Below, in pieces: positions 24,949 to 33,645 of a stretch of DNA of 64,000 nt. The notes below the pieces were generated by a model that ran no database searches, was not told the origin of the DNA, and worked only from the letters and a program-made list of their open reading frames with translations. Both the position numbers and the translations under genes were made by a program. The DNA comes from Arcanobacterium buesumense (GTDB lineage: Bacteria > Actinomycetota > Actinomycetes > Actinomycetales > Actinomycetaceae). The stretch is taken from positions 558,001-622,000 of the forward strand of contig NZ_CP050804.1 of NCBI RefSeq assembly GCF_012563545.1, in the 5' to 3' direction. How positions within the stretch are numbered: position 1 is the first letter of the stretch; each line of letters starts with the position of its first letter.

Positions 24949-25671
24949 ATGCCACATAAAACTACCATTCGCATCGGTTCAATCATTGTGCTTTTATTTA
25001 CGCTGTTCACGGGGCTCAGCCCTGCCTACGCACAGGCAGATACTGTGGCACCATCAGAAACTTTGACCGTTGAAGAATACGAGGCGTATCTCAGTCAAAA
25101 TTCTCCCGAGACGCTCGCAGAATTCCGTGCCCTGACTAACCAGCAGCAGGACCTGTTCGTCCGAGCTCTACAGGATCCAGCACTTTACACAGACGCGGCT
25201 ACGGATCTGCCGGGAGTGACCACCGGACTCACCCGCTTTGAGCTTCCGACGATCTCCGCTCCTGACAATCGCTTGGTGTCGGCGAGCGATATGCTCGCCA
25301 ATGGCCCAACATACGTGACAAACGCATCAACTATAGACAAGAATGTCTGGTCTACTCGCTGGGTAAAGATCTTTGGTGTTAAGGTAATCGAGTTCCGCAT
25401 GGAACTCGGATACCAAGTTCGGTATGGTAAAGTTTCGAAGATTAATTACTCTAACGCCTATACATCGCGAAACTGGAATCCAGCGGTCCATACCTCCCTG
25501 CTTCAGAAGTCCGCTTGGGTGTCTGCGGGAGGCAGATCCGCTAAGATGAACGCTCGCTTCTCGTACAATATTGGTCCACTCAAGGGACTGTCGTGGCAGA
25601 TGCTCGTACTTAGGGGTGACATGACAGCATACCCGAGTGGCGGAGTCTCAACTTACTGGGTAGGGCAGTGA
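24949..25671 (+). CDS. Secreted protein of unknown function
   Basis: 240 residues from ATG 24949, with AAAGGA seven bases ahead; upstream in-frame codons lack support. Signal peptide MPHKTTIRIGSIIVLLFTLF, with cleavage after SPAYA. The mature part has a helical N-terminal region (EEYEAYLSQNSPETLAEFRA) and a C-terminal beta-rich, aromatic, basic region (VWSTRWVKIFGVKVIEFRME, YTSRNWNPAVHTS, GLSWQMLVLRGDMTAYPSGG). No cysteines. The next gene overlaps its end and encodes a membrane protein, an arrangement like secreted effector plus immunity partner, but I recognise no family. Confidence 0.7.
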   Translation: MPHKTTIRIGSIIVLLFTLFTGLSPAYAQADTVAPSETLTVEEYEAYLSQNSPETLAEFRALTNQQQDLFVRALQDPALYTDAATDLPGVTTGLTRFELPTISAPDNRLVSASDMLANGPTYVTNASTIDKNVWSTRWVKIFGVKVIEFRMELGYQVRYGKVSKINYSNAYTSRNWNPAVHTSLLQKSAWVSAGGRSAKMNARFSYNIGPLKGLSWQMLVLRGDMTAYPSGGVSTYWVGQ

Positions 25672-25928
25672 CCATGGGGGCCACAACGCAAAAAATGTCT
25701 ATGAGCAAAAAAAATGCTATTGGTGCAACGATTGTCTCAGGGATGCTAGCCCTGTTCGTCCCATTCCTCTCAGCATTTATCAGTGCCATCCTGATAGTAA
25801 AAGTCAACAGAACGAAAGGAATCTGGGCTAGCAGTATTGTTGTTGTGAACGTCTTCATTGGTATCGTCAATCTTACTGTTACAGCTTTAGCCATCGGCAC
25901 AGGATTAGCGCTTATCGGGATAGCCTGA
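25668..25928 (+). CDS. Small membrane protein coupled to the secreted protein
   Basis: 86 residues (or 84 from ATG 25674). GTG 25668 overlaps the stop of the secreted protein gene. Two strong membrane segments: ATIVSGMLALFVPFLSAFIS-AILIV and SIVVVNVFIGIVNLTVTALA. The short basic loop KVNRTKGIW lies between them. Tight coupling implies a joint role with the preceding product, such as immunity or secretion help; this is inference. Confidence 0.65.
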   Translation: MTMGATTQKMSMSKKNAIGATIVSGMLALFVPFLSAFISAILIVKVNRTKGIWASSIVVVNVFIGIVNLTVTALAIGTGLALIGIA

Positions 25929-25970
25929 CATACTGACGCGTAGGTACCGGATAGACTCTAAATGCTCACG

Positions 25971-26169
25971 TGCTCCCTGAAAGCTGGACTCGATAATTGG
26001 GTTCTTTCTTTCAGGGAGTACTTCTATGTTGCCATCGAGTAAGGTTAGCGTGAGTCGGCATGAGTGTTTGGTGGAGTTGTTTAAGGCTAGGTTTGGAGCT
26101 AATGCTACAACCATTAAGACGCTCATTTTGATACAAAGCCTGGCAGTGTCGGGTAGCGAGTCAAGATGA
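25971..26169 (+). mobile_element. Insertion-sequence relic: end hairpin plus 47-codon transposase stub
   Basis: CTCCCTGAAAG (25973-25983) and CTTTCAGGGAG (26008-26018) form an 11-bp palindrome. Eight bases on, ATG 26026 opens MLPSSKVSVSRHECLVELF and KARFGANATTIKTL, then stray sequence to TGA 26169. The hairpin, the spacing and TACTTCTATGT recur in reverse near 40862-40928, so these are two relics of one IS type. The family is not identifiable from so short a piece. A short 8-bp tandem repeat (CCTATAGC, three times) follows near 26189. Confidence 0.6.
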
Positions 26170-26343
26170 GCGTTTTTGATTGTAATGTCCTATAGCCCTA
26201 TAGCCCTATAGCCCCAAAGCTACAAGCCATAACAATAGGAACACAAGCGAGGATAGATTTTAGGCTGATCACACTCTAAGTGCGAACCGCCTCCAGCACA
26301 CCCCGCTAAAATCCGAAGAGCCCGAAAACCAGCGCTGACAAAC

Positions 26344-26379
26344 AAAAAGCCCATCTGGACTATTTGTATCCAAATGGGC
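26344..26379 (-). terminator. Intrinsic terminator of tRNA-Gly(CCC)
   Basis: On the minus strand GCCCATTTGGAT and GTCCAGATGGGC (26379 to 26349) form an imperfect stem, followed by TTTTTGTTTG. It lies 10 bases past the tRNA 3' end. Confidence 0.75.
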
Positions 26380-26388
26380 GCCTAGTGG

Positions 26389-26459
26389 AGCGGGCGACGG
26401 GAATCGAACCCGCCTCTGCAGCTTGGGAAGCTGCCATTCTACCGATGAACTACGCCCGC
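26389..26459 (-). tRNA. tRNA-Gly(CCC)
   Basis: A full cloverleaf reads on the minus strand. Acceptor arms GCGGGCG/CGCCCGC, anticodon stem GCAGC-TTCCCAA-GCTGC with anticodon CCC, T-loop GGGTTCGATTCCC. The 3' CCA is not encoded. 71 bases. Confidence 0.93.
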
Positions 26460-26573
26460 AGTGGCGAAAGCCAACGACTTAACTATACACGTGTGCGCCC
26501 CGTTCGTCACCTTGAGGAAGCCACCTCGAGTCACGCTCAGTCACGTCACCTTGCAAGAGTCACCTTGCAAGAG

Positions 26574-27269
26574 TCACCGTGACGCGGCGCCCGTTCCACC
26601 TGTTTCAGTTAGATACGTCAGCACGGCGCGCACCCGGCGATTTTCTTCGCCCGGAGCCAGTCCGAGTTTGCTGAAAATATTTGCCACATGTTTCGATACA
26701 GCCGCCGCGGATAAAAACAAGTCCGCCTGGATTTGCGCATTGGATAGTCCGCGCGCCATGAGCTCAAGGACTTCGCGCTCGCGGGGCGTGAGCGCCGCGA
26801 GCGCGGTAGACCGGCCACGGATGAGCCCAGCAGCAACTTCTGGATCGACGACGACGCCTCCGCCAGCAACCATATCCAGCGAGGTGACGAAGTCGGCCAC
26901 TTGGGAGACGCGCTCTTTGAGTAAATATCCGATCCCGCCGCGGGCCATTCCGTGCGCCGAGCCAAACAACGATTGGGCATAGGCGGGTGCAACATATTGA
27001 GATAGCACCATTACTGCCAGGTTGGGATAGGCACAGCGCAATTCATCAGCGGCGCGTAGGCCGTCATCAGTCAGCGTCGGTGGCATGCGTACATCAGTAA
27101 GAACGATGTCGATCTGCCCGCCGTCGTCGATAATTTTGCGTACCCCGGACACAAGTTCGGGGGCAGAACTGGCCTCGCCAACAATCTCATAACCCACGCG
27201 TTGCAAAATACCGGACAGCCCGGCACGCATAAGGGCGGCGTCGTCGGCAATAAAAATTGTGTGGGTCAC
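26574..27269 (-). CDS. NarL/LuxR-type response regulator
   Basis: 231 residues. Receiver domain (1-~125) with ADDAALMRAGL, phosphoacceptor aspartate in IVLTDVRMPP (near residue 59) and conserved K in YLLKERV. The output domain is a LuxR-type HTH: LTPREREVLELMARGLSNAQ, then SAAAVSKHVANIFSKLGL. It overlaps the kinase gene by four bases (27266-27269). Divergent from an ABC transporter operon that it probably controls, as in many antibiotic-response systems; that link is inference. Confidence 0.92.
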   Translation of the reverse strand: MTHTIFIADDAALMRAGLSGILQRVGYEIVGEASSAPELVSGVRKIIDDGGQIDIVLTDVRMPPTLTDDGLRAADELRCAYPNLAVMVLSQYVAPAYAQSLFGSAHGMARGGIGYLLKERVSQVADFVTSLDMVAGGGVVVDPEVAAGLIRGRSTALAALTPREREVLELMARGLSNAQIQADLFLSAAAVSKHVANIFSKLGLAPGEENRRVRAVLTYLTETGGTGAASR

Positions 27270-28009
27270 TGGTTTTCTCCTGAGTGTAGAACGATACTTG
27301 ATTCGCCGGTGCGTAAGAGTAGCGGGATTTTTCCGGTTATTTTGGTGGGGCCACCGGCAGGGGAGACGACGTCGAGCGTGCCGCCGAATGCGGCGAGCCG
27401 TTCGCGCATTCCGGCAAGCCCGTGCCCACTACTTAGCTGCGCACCGCCCGGCCCGGTATCAACGACCGATACGTGCAGGTATTCGTCGGCAGCAAGCATA
27501 ACCGTAGCCTCAGCGTTTGGTGCATATTTCGCAGTGTTTGTGAGCGCTTCAGCCACCAAGAAGTAGGCCGTAGCCACCACGCCTTCAGGTAGGTCAGGTA
27601 GCGGATGGGGGACGACGACGCGCACCAGCAGTTCACAGCGTTCGGCAATATCGCGTACGGCAGCCGCCAATCCCATGTCAGACAGTAGCTTAGGGTGAAC
27701 ATTGTTGACCGTTGCCCGCAAAGCTGCCAACCCTTGTTGATTAGCAGTTTTTGCGCGAGCTATTATCTCGGGTAGGTCAGCCAGTTCGGCAGGCAATTCG
27801 CCAGCCAAGGTGACGATGAGTTCGAGTTCGCCCAGCGCCATTCCGGTAGCAACAAGGTATTGTTGGGCGCCGTCGTGAAGGTCGCGTTCGATCCGGCGTC
27901 GTTCGATTTCGAACGCTTGCACGATTTCACGGCGTGATTCGGTCAGGTGAGCGATTTTCTGGGCGTACGACGTCGAACGCGAAGAAAATAGCCGGCGCAG
28001 AAAACTCAT
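27266..28009 (-). CDS. Soluble histidine kinase (HisKA_3 type)
   Basis: About 247 residues from ATG 28009; a TTG at 28042 is an alternative and neither has a clear ribosome site. The dimerisation/phosphoacceptor helix carries ERDLHDGAQQYLVA, with the histidine near residue 45. The HATPase_c part has EALTNTAKYAPNAE (N box), VVDTGPGG and GHGLAGMRERLAAFGG. There is no membrane segment or sensor domain, so the signal must come from a partner, perhaps the adjacent ABC permease. Partner of the response regulator just downstream. Confidence 0.9.
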   Translation of the reverse strand: MSFLRRLFSSRSTSYAQKIAHLTESRREIVQAFEIERRRIERDLHDGAQQYLVATGMALGELELIVTLAGELPAELADLPEIIARAKTANQQGLAALRATVNNVHPKLLSDMGLAAAVRDIAERCELLVRVVVPHPLPDLPEGVVATAYFLVAEALTNTAKYAPNAEATVMLAADEYLHVSVVDTGPGGAQLSSGHGLAGMRERLAAFGGTLDVVSPAGGPTKITGKIPLLLRTGESSIVLHSGENQ

Positions 28010-28135
28010 ACTAGTAATATTAGCGGGTGGAAGCTGGCACAACCGCCACAGACGCGAAAGGTAGGGCTGGCTCTACCTTGAAAATGGGAGGTAGCACCAT
28101 GGTGTTCGCTACCGTGAGCCGGGAAAATAGGAACC

Positions 28136-28819
28136 ATGAACGAAATGAATCTCCGCGGTCGCGGTTTACTGAAAACATACGGTGACGTCCACGCGTTGGC
28201 GGGCGTCGATATTGATATCAAGCACGGCGAGCAGGTGGCGATTATGGGCCCATCTGGTTCCGGTAAGTCAACCATGCTTCACGTGCTGTCGGGTATTTTG
28301 CAGCCAGATGAAGGCCAGGTGGAACTCGGGGAGCTGTCGATCTCGTCGATGTCAGATGCGAAGCGCTCGAAGTTGCGCCGGTCCAAGCTTGGTTTCGTGT
28401 TCCAAGACGGACAGTTAGTGCCGGAGTTGACGGCCCGCGAGAATGTTGCCTTCCCGCTGTTGCTTAACGGTGTTTCGCGCCGCAAGGCGCTAAAGACCGC
28501 AGAAACGTGGTTGGAACGGCTCGGGGTGCGTTCGCAGGCTGCTAAGCACCCAGGGGAGATGTCTGGCGGTCAGGCACAGCGAGTGGCGATTGCTCGCGCA
28601 CTCGTGCACGATCCGGCGATTTTATTTGCTGACGAACCAACGGGCGCACTCGACCAGGCAACCGGGCACGAAGTGATGCAGTTGTTGACTGCTACCGCAA
28701 AAATGAACGGCACGACCTTGGTGGTTATTACCCACGATACCCAGGTGGCCTCGTGGTGCCAGCGTTTGGTAGAAATTCGTGACGGTCTAATTCACTATGA
28801 CGGGGCGGTGTCACGATGA
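28136..28819 (+). CDS. ABC transporter ATPase (MacB/LolD/FtsE-like)
   Basis: 227 residues. Walker A GPSGSGKST, Q-loop GFVFQDGQLVPEL, signature MSGGQAQRVAIARALVHDP, Walker B ILFADEPTGALD and H-loop VVITHD. It pairs with the permease whose start overlaps its stop by four bases. The type serves export or mechanotransmission of peptides and antibiotics. Divergent from the kinase-regulator pair with about 125 bases between, where the promoters must lie. Confidence 0.93.
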   Translation: MNEMNLRGRGLLKTYGDVHALAGVDIDIKHGEQVAIMGPSGSGKSTMLHVLSGILQPDEGQVELGELSISSMSDAKRSKLRRSKLGFVFQDGQLVPELTARENVAFPLLLNGVSRRKALKTAETWLERLGVRSQAAKHPGEMSGGQAQRVAIARALVHDPAILFADEPTGALDQATGHEVMQLLTATAKMNGTTLVVITHDTQVASWCQRLVEIRDGLIHYDGAVSR

Positions 28820-30210
28820 AGTCGCTGTCTTTAGCCGCGATGCTGACGCGTGCCCGATTAGGGGCACGCACCGGCAGCGGTATTTTGGATGTGTTTGCGG
28901 TTCTTGCGTTCGCGGTGTCATCATGGCTGACATTGACCACGTTGGGTGGCGTCTTCATGTTCCAAACGCGTGTTGGGGCGATCAACCAGGCTGTTGCAAC
29001 GGCATTCCATAGCGATGTGCGCACCGAATCAATTGGCGAAATCTATGCAGCGTTCGCAGTTATTGCGTTGGCGTTATTGACGATCCCGTTGTTGTCGCTC
29101 GGCTCGGGGGCTGCACGGTTAGGTGCTGGTGGCCGGGAACGTCGGTTGGCATCGTTACGTCTGATGGGAATGAGTGCCGGCCAAGTTTTGGTGATGTCGA
29201 TTGTGGAAAGTATTTTGCAGGCGACGATTGGCTATGTGCTAGGTTTGGCTGTTTACCTGGCAACTTTGCCAGCGTGGTCTCAGCTGACCTTTGGCACGTT
29301 GCCGATTAATACGGCTCATATGTTGCTCCCGTGGTGGATGTTGTTAGCGGCCTACGGCCTGATGCTCGTTATTGCTAGTATTTCAACGATTGTTGGCTTG
29401 CAGCGGGTAACCATTTCGCCTCTGGGTGTCGCTCATCGCGTTATTCCAACGAGCGTGAAAATGTGGCGCTTAGCTGTGTTGGGCGTAGCGTTGGCTCTCC
29501 TGTTATATATGACGGCAACCTTCTCGCCAAGCTCGGTTGATGTTGGTCAAGTTCTTTCTATCGGTCTCGCCGTGGTGATCTTCTTTGGCGGTTTGGCCTT
29601 GGCAGGGCCGTTGTTTATTCAGCTGACGATGCGACCGCTCGTTTTTACCGGCTCACCAGCACGGCTCATCGGTATTCGCCGGGTGGTTTCGCATTCGCGG
29701 GCGGCGTGGCGCAATGTCAGTGCGGTGGCACTCATGGGTGCAGTGGCAACGTTGGTGTCCACGATGGCCATTGTTTCGCTAGATTCAACAGTTGGCGATC
29801 AAGCGCAATCGTATGCGGAATTGATGGCCCACGATATCCCGCAAGGCGTGCTGATTGCGTTTGCTTTCTCCTTGGTTATCGGTGCGGTGTCAACGATGAT
29901 CCATCAAGTCTCGGATGTTTTTGACCGCAGTGATGAAACGCGTGCGCTGGTGTATGTTGGCACGCCCGTCTCGACGCTCATTCGCGCCCGGTTTATTCAG
30001 GTGATGTATCCGTTGCTCGCAGTGTTGGTGATCGTGGTGGGGCTGTCATTCGTGCCTTCGCTAACGCATCCGGCATTGGTGAAGTGGGGGAACATGCTCG
30101 CACTGATGACGATGATTGGTTTGGGTATCGCTTTGACGTTTGCTGCTGTGGCCGTCACGGTTCCGATTCAGCATCGGGTTTTATCGGCGCGGGTACGCCG
30201 CAACGATTAG
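28816..30210 (+). CDS. ABC transporter permease, FtsX/MacB family
   Basis: 464 residues with about eight hydrophobic helices, for example VFAVLAFAVSSWLTLTTLGG near the N-terminus, AAFAVIALALLTIPLLSLGS, and WMLLAAYGLMLVIASISTIV. RERRLASLRLMGMSAGQVLVM follows helix 2 and is the coupling motif of FtsX-like permeases. Two homologous halves are visible. Likely exporter or sensor of cell-envelope drugs together with the ATPase and the adjacent two-component system. Confidence 0.88.
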   Translation: MKSLSLAAMLTRARLGARTGSGILDVFAVLAFAVSSWLTLTTLGGVFMFQTRVGAINQAVATAFHSDVRTESIGEIYAAFAVIALALLTIPLLSLGSGAARLGAGGRERRLASLRLMGMSAGQVLVMSIVESILQATIGYVLGLAVYLATLPAWSQLTFGTLPINTAHMLLPWWMLLAAYGLMLVIASISTIVGLQRVTISPLGVAHRVIPTSVKMWRLAVLGVALALLLYMTATFSPSSVDVGQVLSIGLAVVIFFGGLALAGPLFIQLTMRPLVFTGSPARLIGIRRVVSHSRAAWRNVSAVALMGAVATLVSTMAIVSLDSTVGDQAQSYAELMAHDIPQGVLIAFAFSLVIGAVSTMIHQVSDVFDRSDETRALVYVGTPVSTLIRARFIQVMYPLLAVLVIVVGLSFVPSLTHPALVKWGNMLALMTMIGLGIALTFAAVAVTVPIQHRVLSARVRRND

Positions 30211-30215
30211 GTCCG

Positions 30216-30593
30216 TTAGTCAGATTTGGTGGCGCCGGTGTCAAGCTGGCGCCACTGAATTTTTATTCCCGGCGTTGCAGTGAGTTTTTCGAAGAGTTCG
30301 TCCGCGCCGTCGCAGATCGCGTCGGCTACGTCTTCGCCACCGGAAACAATATCAGCGACGACGGCGTGTGGCTCAGATTCGCTGACGTTGGGGTATATTG
30401 CCCATCCGCCACGCCCGGCTACGCCATTCTCATCATGTTGTAGGGAGCGGATGAAAGATGTGAATGCGGTGCGCAGCACGGCAGCATCAGAGTGCGAGAT
30501 GATGGCTCGAAGGGTTCGCGTATAGCTTGGGGGCTGGGTCCAGAGCCAATCGTAGTCGGGCACGTAGGGACGGGATTGCTGTTGGTTTTTCAT
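30216..30593 (-). CDS. Conserved-looking hypothetical protein
   Basis: 125 residues, soluble, acidic middle (PHAVVADIVSGGEDVADAIC). The N-terminal part YVPDYDWLWTQPPSYTRTLR is aromatic. ATG 30593 has AGAGGAT ahead. Convergent with the permease gene, with five bases between stops. No family recognised; coding potential is supported by codon pattern and the ribosome site. Confidence 0.6.
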   Translation of the reverse strand: MKNQQQSRPYVPDYDWLWTQPPSYTRTLRAIISHSDAAVLRTAFTSFIRSLQHDENGVAGRGGWAIYPNVSESEPHAVVADIVSGGEDVADAICDGADELFEKLTATPGIKIQWRQLDTGATKSD

Positions 30594-30672
30594 GGGTATC
30601 CTCTCGCGTGTATCGGTACGTGTAGTCTATCTGTTTCTTTAGTCCTGCATAAGGGAATGATCATGCATTATG

Positions 30673-30713
30673 ATGTTCGGTATGTGCAAATAAAAATGTT
30701 CGGCATATACAAA
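30673..30713. promoter_or_regulatory. Two 18-bp direct repeats upstream of pckG
   Basis: ATGTTCGGTATGTGCAAA (30673-30690) and ATGTTCGGCATATACAAA (30696-30713) match at 15 of 18 positions with a 23-bp period. They end 34 bases before the pckG start and may be regulator sites for gluconeogenesis. Confidence 0.5.
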
Positions 30714-30747
30714 CACTTGCGTTAATCCGTTACGGGAAAGGTAAAAG

Positions 30748-32607
30748 ATGAACATTCCAGAAATTCTCCAGGCGGCTGGACTACACAATAAAGTGGTTGA
30801 AGAGTACGTCGCGTACTGGGCAGAGATAACTCAGCCAGATAACATCGAAGTTATTAATGCGGCTGATGATGAACGCATCGTAAATGAAGCACTCGCTGCT
30901 GGAGAAATTTTCCCAGCAGGTAAGGATCGGTATTATTCGCGTTCCTATTACAAGGACACTGCTCGGTCCGAAGAACGTACCGTGGTTGCCACTCATCGTC
31001 CCTCAGATGCTGGGGTCTACAACAACTGGCGCGATGCTTCCGAAGTTACGCAGCGTCAAATTGAGCATATGCGTGGCGCATCACGTGGTAAGACGATGTA
31101 TGTGGTGCCATATTTGATGGCTCCAGTGGGATCTCCACTCGAAGATTACGCCCGCGGAGTTGAACTTACTGATAATCGCACGGTTGCAATTCATATGATT
31201 CGGATGGCGCGAGTTGGCGTCGAATATTTGAATGATCTCACCGATCCGTCAATGTTTGTGCGTGCCGTCCACGTTACCGGTGATTTGGAAAACCTTGGCC
31301 AAGGTACGGCGGATGATCAGCGACTTTTCGCTACTGTTGCTGACGATCGCACAATCTTGCATTACGGCTCGTCATATGGTGGAAACGCATTACTGGGCAA
31401 GATTGCACACGGGCTACGCCAAGGATCTTTTGATGGCTGGTTCTCCGGAGAATTCTTAGGTGAACAGTTTATGCTTATCGGTATTAAGGATAAGCAGGAA
31501 GATCGCACCTATTATGTTTGTGGTGGCTTCCCATCGGCGTCGGGAAAAACAAATCTTGCTATGATGCTCGCCCCGGAAGCCCTGGGTGATCGTTATGAAG
31601 TCTACTTCTATGGTGATGATATTGTCTGGTTGCGTGTAGATCCAGAAGATGGCCGTCTCTATGGCATGAATCCCGAGTTCGGCGCTTTTGGCGTTGCTAA
31701 GGATACTAACTGGGATACTAACCCGACTGCGATGGAGTCACTTGCTCCCGGAACTCGTACTCTCTTCACGAATGTGGCATACAATCCGCAAACGGAGGAG
31801 CTGTGGTGGGAAGGCAAGACTCCGGAATATCCAGAAGACGTAACCGGGTGGCTCGATTGGAAGGGTGAACCAATTGCAGATCGTCCTGTAGAACGTCAGC
31901 GTTCTGATGCTAAAGGTGATGAGTGGGCGCATCCAAATTCGCGTTTCACAACAACTTTGGCAAATGTTCCCAATATTGCGCCAGATTACGATGCGCCAGC
32001 AGGTGTTCCAATTGATGCCATTATTTTTGGTGGTCGTGTTGCGGACCGTGAACCGCTTATTCGTGCAATAACTGACATTGCCGAAGGCGTTTACGACGGT
32101 TTGACGATGGGCGTGCAGGCTACCTTTGCTGCCGAAGGCAAAGAAGGCGTTTTACGGTATGATCCGATGTCTATGCGTCCATTTATGTCCTACCCAGAAG
32201 GTGATTATGCCGCACATTGGTTGAAGATTATCGGTCAAGCAAAAGACACACCTATCTTCGCTCATGTGAACTGGTTCCAGCGTGATCCAGAAGATGGACA
32301 TTTCCGCTGGCCAGGCTACCGCGATAATCTGCGTGCGCTGTTATGGCTGTTAGATCTTAAAGAAGGCCGAGCAAAGGGAACTCAAACACCAGTTGGCATC
32401 GTGCCCACCATTGAAGAGCTCAACCTTGATGGCTTTACCGGTTCTCTTGAGGATCTTGCTGAGATCTTGCGGATTGATCCAGAGCTTTGGGCTCGTGAAC
32501 TTCAAGCACGGCGTGAGCATCTGGAGCAGTTTGATCGTTTGCCACAAGAGATTTGGGATGCTCATGAGAAAGTGGCAGCGGCAGTTAAGTCCGCCCAGGC
32601 TGAGTAA
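30748..32607 (+). CDS. pckG: Phosphoenolpyruvate carboxykinase (GTP)
   Basis: 619 residues, cytosolic, converting oxaloacetate and GTP to PEP, CO2 and GDP at the entry to gluconeogenesis. Key segments: substrate loop YGGNALLGKIAHGLRQGS, catalytic cysteine and P-loop in CGGFPSASGKTNLAMM (near 257-272), metal site YFYGDDIVWLRVD, and PEGDYAAHWLKIIGQAK. Length fits the GTP class (about 610). ATG 30748 follows GGGAAAGG. Monocistronic, with a strong terminator after it and direct repeats before it. Confidence 0.97.
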   Translation: MNIPEILQAAGLHNKVVEEYVAYWAEITQPDNIEVINAADDERIVNEALAAGEIFPAGKDRYYSRSYYKDTARSEERTVVATHRPSDAGVYNNWRDASEVTQRQIEHMRGASRGKTMYVVPYLMAPVGSPLEDYARGVELTDNRTVAIHMIRMARVGVEYLNDLTDPSMFVRAVHVTGDLENLGQGTADDQRLFATVADDRTILHYGSSYGGNALLGKIAHGLRQGSFDGWFSGEFLGEQFMLIGIKDKQEDRTYYVCGGFPSASGKTNLAMMLAPEALGDRYEVYFYGDDIVWLRVDPEDGRLYGMNPEFGAFGVAKDTNWDTNPTAMESLAPGTRTLFTNVAYNPQTEELWWEGKTPEYPEDVTGWLDWKGEPIADRPVERQRSDAKGDEWAHPNSRFTTTLANVPNIAPDYDAPAGVPIDAIIFGGRVADREPLIRAITDIAEGVYDGLTMGVQATFAAEGKEGVLRYDPMSMRPFMSYPEGDYAAHWLKIIGQAKDTPIFAHVNWFQRDPEDGHFRWPGYRDNLRALLWLLDLKEGRAKGTQTPVGIVPTIEELNLDGFTGSLEDLAEILRIDPELWARELQARREHLEQFDRLPQEIWDAHEKVAAAVKSAQAE

Positions 32608-32641
32608 CTTGCGACGATAATAACCTTTTATGCCACACCTG

Positions 32642-32681
32642 AGGTGGGGATGCGCTCTTCCTAGTGTATCCCCACCTTTTG
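32642..32681 (+). terminator. Intrinsic terminator of pckG
   Basis: AGGTGGGGAT (32642-32651) pairs with ATCCCCACCT (32668-32677), followed by TTTTGTTG. Confidence 0.85.
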
Positions 32682-32756
32682 TTGTAAGAAGTGCTTTTTG
32701 AGCTGTTTTTATGGCACTATGTTAAGACGTCGATAGTGAATGAGGTGACGCGTTCG

Positions 32757-33572
32757 ATGAGTGGCATGTGGGTGATAATGGCGTGTGTTAGCGCCAGTAT
32801 TGTGCTGGTGGCATGGGCTTGTTGGCGCTTGGTTCAGCCACGTCGGTGGCGCACAACAGGAACTCTTATTATTGCCGGTGGCGTATTGATGTGGCTCGCT
32901 GCGTTGTTGAGTTTCGCCTTGTATGTTGAGCGGATGCCATCGTGGGCGGTTGTTGGAGTGAGTTGCATCGTCGTTATTGGTGGCTATCTTGGACTGGGGC
33001 TTAGTGCATTTATGGTGCATGCTCGGAAAAATTCGCATGGTGATATAGCCGCGGGTTGTGATGTTGTTGTGGTTTTGGGTGCGGGTTTGGTTGGGGAGCG
33101 AGTGAGTGCTTTGCTGGCTGCCCGATTGGATCGCGGGCTACAGCTTGCGTTGGCTGGGGGAGCGGACGCCATTGTTTGTTCTGGGGGCCAAGGCGCGGAT
33201 GAAGTTATTTCCGAGGCGGCTGCGATGGCACGTTATTTATCAGGTAAGGTGCCTGAATATATGCGTGTTATTTTAGAAGATTCATCGACGACGACGGAGG
33301 AGAACCTTCGCTTTAGTTCTCAATTAATTACTGCGGATGTAAATCCGAATGCTCAAGTTGTGGTAGCAACGAGTAATTATCATGTTTTGCGTACGCGTGG
33401 GTTGGCGCGGCGTGCAAGGTTGGATTGGCCGGTTTATGGCGCGCCTTCAGTGCTTTGGTTTTTTCCTACTTCATTTTTGCGTGAGTATGCAGCAGTGCTG
33501 GTTTTTCACTGGCGGTTTCATGCCGCAGTGCTGGGAGGCCTATGTGCTGTTATGGCTGCTCTTGCTTTTTAG
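32757..33572 (+). CDS. DUF218 (YdcF/SanA-like) membrane protein
   Basis: About 271 residues from ATG 32757, with GAGGTG ahead; a longer frame opens at 32691. Three N-terminal membrane helices (MACVSASIVLVAWACW, LIIAGGVLMWLAALLSFALY and VVGVSCIVVIGGYLGLGLSA) precede a cytosolic or extracytosolic DUF218 domain. The domain has CDVVVVLGAGLVGERVSALL, SGGQGADEVISEA and EDSSTTTEENLRFS. DUF218 proteins are linked to envelope or antibiotic tolerance without a settled reaction. Stands alone between pckG and the ribosomal protein pair. Confidence 0.85.
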   Translation: MSGMWVIMACVSASIVLVAWACWRLVQPRRWRTTGTLIIAGGVLMWLAALLSFALYVERMPSWAVVGVSCIVVIGGYLGLGLSAFMVHARKNSHGDIAAGCDVVVVLGAGLVGERVSALLAARLDRGLQLALAGGADAIVCSGGQGADEVISEAAAMARYLSGKVPEYMRVILEDSSTTTEENLRFSSQLITADVNPNAQVVVATSNYHVLRTRGLARRARLDWPVYGAPSVLWFFPTSFLREYAAVLVFHWRFHAAVLGGLCAVMAALAF

Positions 33573-33630
33573 TTACGGGCGTCACTTGCAATTATTTTAT
33601 GGAGCAATCTAAACTTACATAACTCTCTAA

Positions 33631-33645
33631 TGAGAGCGGTTCTCA
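33631..33645 (+). promoter_or_regulatory. Candidate Zur box upstream of rpmB-rpmG
   Basis: TGAGAGCGGTTCTCA has symmetric TGAGA/TCTCA ends, the general form of actinobacterial Zur operators. It lies 143 bases before rpmB, and both genes encode cysteine-poor ribosomal proteins of the kind usually repressed by Zur. Confidence 0.5.

Noticed and set aside
26188-26215. CCTATAGC tandem repeat
   Set aside because: Only three short units in a non-coding relic region; too small to claim a function.
26389-26459. tRNA-Gly(CCC) as the prophage attachment site
   Set aside because: The last phage-like codons end near 23.7 kb, with several unrelated genes between, and I see no duplicated tRNA end at the left side.
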